15,914 nt of DNA from NCBI GenBank assembly GCA_030612345.1, contig JAUWOB010000005.1, positions 1 through 15,914 on the forward strand. The letters run 5' to 3'. The notes under the pieces are model-generated. The model did no database searches. It had not been told where the DNA came from and worked only from the letters and a program-made list of their open reading frames with translations. Below, piece after piece: positions 14,994-15,914 of this stretch; the first letter of the stretch is position 1; every line of letters begins with the position of its first letter. Made by a program: the position numbers and the translations under genes. The DNA comes from Dehalococcoidia bacterium. GTDB taxonomy: Bacteria > Chloroflexota > Dehalococcoidia > GIF9 > AB-539-J10.

Positions 14994-15914
14994 CTAGACA
15001 GGGATATTCCCGTGCTTCTTCGGCGGTCTCGTCTCCCGTTTGGTAGAGAGAAGCTCTAAGGCATCAACTATTTTGGGTCGGCTCTCACGAGGCAGAATGA
15101 TCTCGTCAACATATCCACGCGAGGCGGCGATGTAAGGATTATAGAGTAGGTCACGATATTCCTGAATCTTCTCCTGCTCTTTCGTTTTGGGATCGGGGGC
15201 AGCCTCGATCTCCTTGCGAAATATGACCGGCGTAGCTCCCTCGGCACCCATCACTGCGATCTCCGCTGTGGGCCAGGCGAGAACAAAATCAGCGCCCAAA
15301 TCCTTACTACACATGGCCAGATATGAACCACCGTAGTCCTTGCGGGTGACCAGTGTGATCTTAGGAACTGTGGCCTCGGAGTAAGCCCACAAGATCTTAG
15401 CTCCGTGTCTAATGATTCCTAGCCATTCCTGATCCTTTCCCGGCAGATAGCCAGGGACATCGGCAATTGTAAGCAGGGGAATGTTGAAGGCGTCACAGAA
15501 TCTTATGAACCGGGTGATCTTGTCCGAAGCATTGACATCAAGACAGCCGGCAAGATGCATCGGTTGATTAGCGATGACGCCCACTGCTCTGCCGCTAAGC
15601 CTGGCAAAGCAAACAATGGCATTCTGAGCATAATGATAATGGGGCTCGAGTATCTCGCCATTGTCCACAATGGATTTGATAACATCCCTCATATCATAAG
15701 CCCTGTTGGGCTGGTCCGGTATTATGGTGTCAAGAGCAGGGTCAACGCGGGTTGGGTCATCAGTAGGATTACTCAGAGGAGGGTCTTCCATGTTGTTTGA
15801 AGGAAGGTAGCTCAGCATCTTTCGTATCACTTCAATAGCCTGAGCGTCGCTATCACAGGCAAAATGGCACACACCGCTCTTGGTGGCATGAGGCATGGCA
15901 CCGCCCAATTCTTC
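14994..15914 (-). CDS. mmdA: Acyl-CoA carboxylase carboxyltransferase subunit (MmdA/PccB/12S type), partial
   Basis: The last 306 residues of a carboxyltransferase whose 5' end lies beyond 15914; the frame enters as EELGGA. Typical features: GGAMPHATKSGVCHF at the start, a variable linker with PTDDPTR, then the second crotonase-like domain with FARLSGRAVGVIANQP, FIRFCDAFNIPLLTIADVPGYLPG, KITLVTRKDYGGSYLAM and a WPTAEIAVMGAEGA segment; these form the acyl-CoA and biotin sites. It transfers CO2 between carboxybiotin and propionyl-CoA/methylmalonyl-CoA. Full proteins are about 510-520 residues, so some 210 are missing. It is the first gene of the run visible here. Propionyl-CoA carboxylase beta, methylmalonyl-CoA decarboxylase alpha and transcarboxylase 12S cannot be told apart by sequence alone; the downstream 5S-like gene favours transcarboxylase. 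Confidence 0.92.
   Translation of the reverse strand, partial: EELGGAMPHATKSGVCHFACDSDAQAIEVIRKMLSYLPSNNMEDPPLSNPTDDPTRVDPALDTIIPDQPNRAYDMRDVIKSIVDNGEILEPHYHYAQNAIVCFARLSGRAVGVIANQPMHLAGCLDVNASDKITRFIRFCDAFNIPLLTIADVPGYLPGKDQEWLGIIRHGAKILWAYSEATVPKITLVTRKDYGGSYLAMCSKDLGADFVLAWPTAEIAVMGAEGATPVIFRKEIEAAPDPKTKEQEKIQEYRDLLYNPYIAASRGYVDEIILPRESRPKIVDALELLSTKRETRPPKKHGNIPV

Noticed and set aside
1-15914. CRISPR arrays, tRNA/rRNA genes, insertion sequences
   Set aside because: No regularly spaced direct repeats, no tRNA-like or rRNA-like segment and no transposase were recognised by eye.

Overview
The window reads as a piece of a strictly anaerobic bacterial chromosome. It holds oxygen-sensitive enzymes (class I two-subunit fumarase, a nickel-pincer LarA-type enzyme, Hdr-type iron-sulfur proteins) and strong Shine-Dalgarno sites such as GGAGGTGA. 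I cannot fix the taxon from sequence alone; an uncultured fermenter or syntroph, perhaps Chloroflexota/Dehalococcoidia-like or Firmicutes-like, is a low-confidence guess.

Left part (1-3226): a minus-strand pair, an SbcD/Mre11-like metallophosphoesterase cut by the window edge and an MgtC/SapB membrane protein. Divergent from it is a plus-strand folate pair, pabA (aminodeoxychorismate/anthranilate synthase glutaminase) and pabC (aminodeoxychorismate lyase-like), with no pabB or trpE beside them. A good sigma70-like promoter for the mgtC side lies between the two units.

Right part (15914 down to 3410): twelve genes in a row on the minus strand, with gaps or overlaps of about -4 to 144 bases. 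In transcription order: acyl-CoA carboxyltransferase (12S/MmdA type, 5' end outside the window), a small carboxylase-associated protein, a 5S/PycB-type carboxyltransferase with its own biotinyl domain, a GlcD-type FAD oxidase, a four-cluster ferredoxin fused to an MvhD/FlpD domain, LarA, fumarase alpha, HdrC-like, HdrB-like, FrdB-like, FrdA-like, and fumarase beta. Together they look like a methylmalonyl-CoA (Wood-Werkman) module. The two carboxyltransferases could move CO2 between methylmalonyl-CoA and pyruvate/oxaloacetate, fumarase links malate and fumarate, and the Frd-Hdr complex links fumarate and succinate. LarA with GlcD would feed a 2-hydroxy acid such as lactate into pyruvate. The direction, propionate formation or oxidation, cannot be read directly.

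The most interesting point is the electron wiring. The fumarate reductase has no membrane anchor here. It is paired with HdrB/HdrC homologues, its flavoprotein has Asn where the covalent-FAD His normally sits, and its gene block is bracketed by the two fumarase subunit genes. The lactate-type oxidase is paired with a ferredoxin-MvhD fusion rather than a GlcF-type CCG protein. This suggests a soluble thiol- or bifurcation-linked fumarate/lactate redox system. Two places in the operon also show signs of homopolymer-associated frameshifts: the small carboxylase subunit and the FrdA C-terminus.
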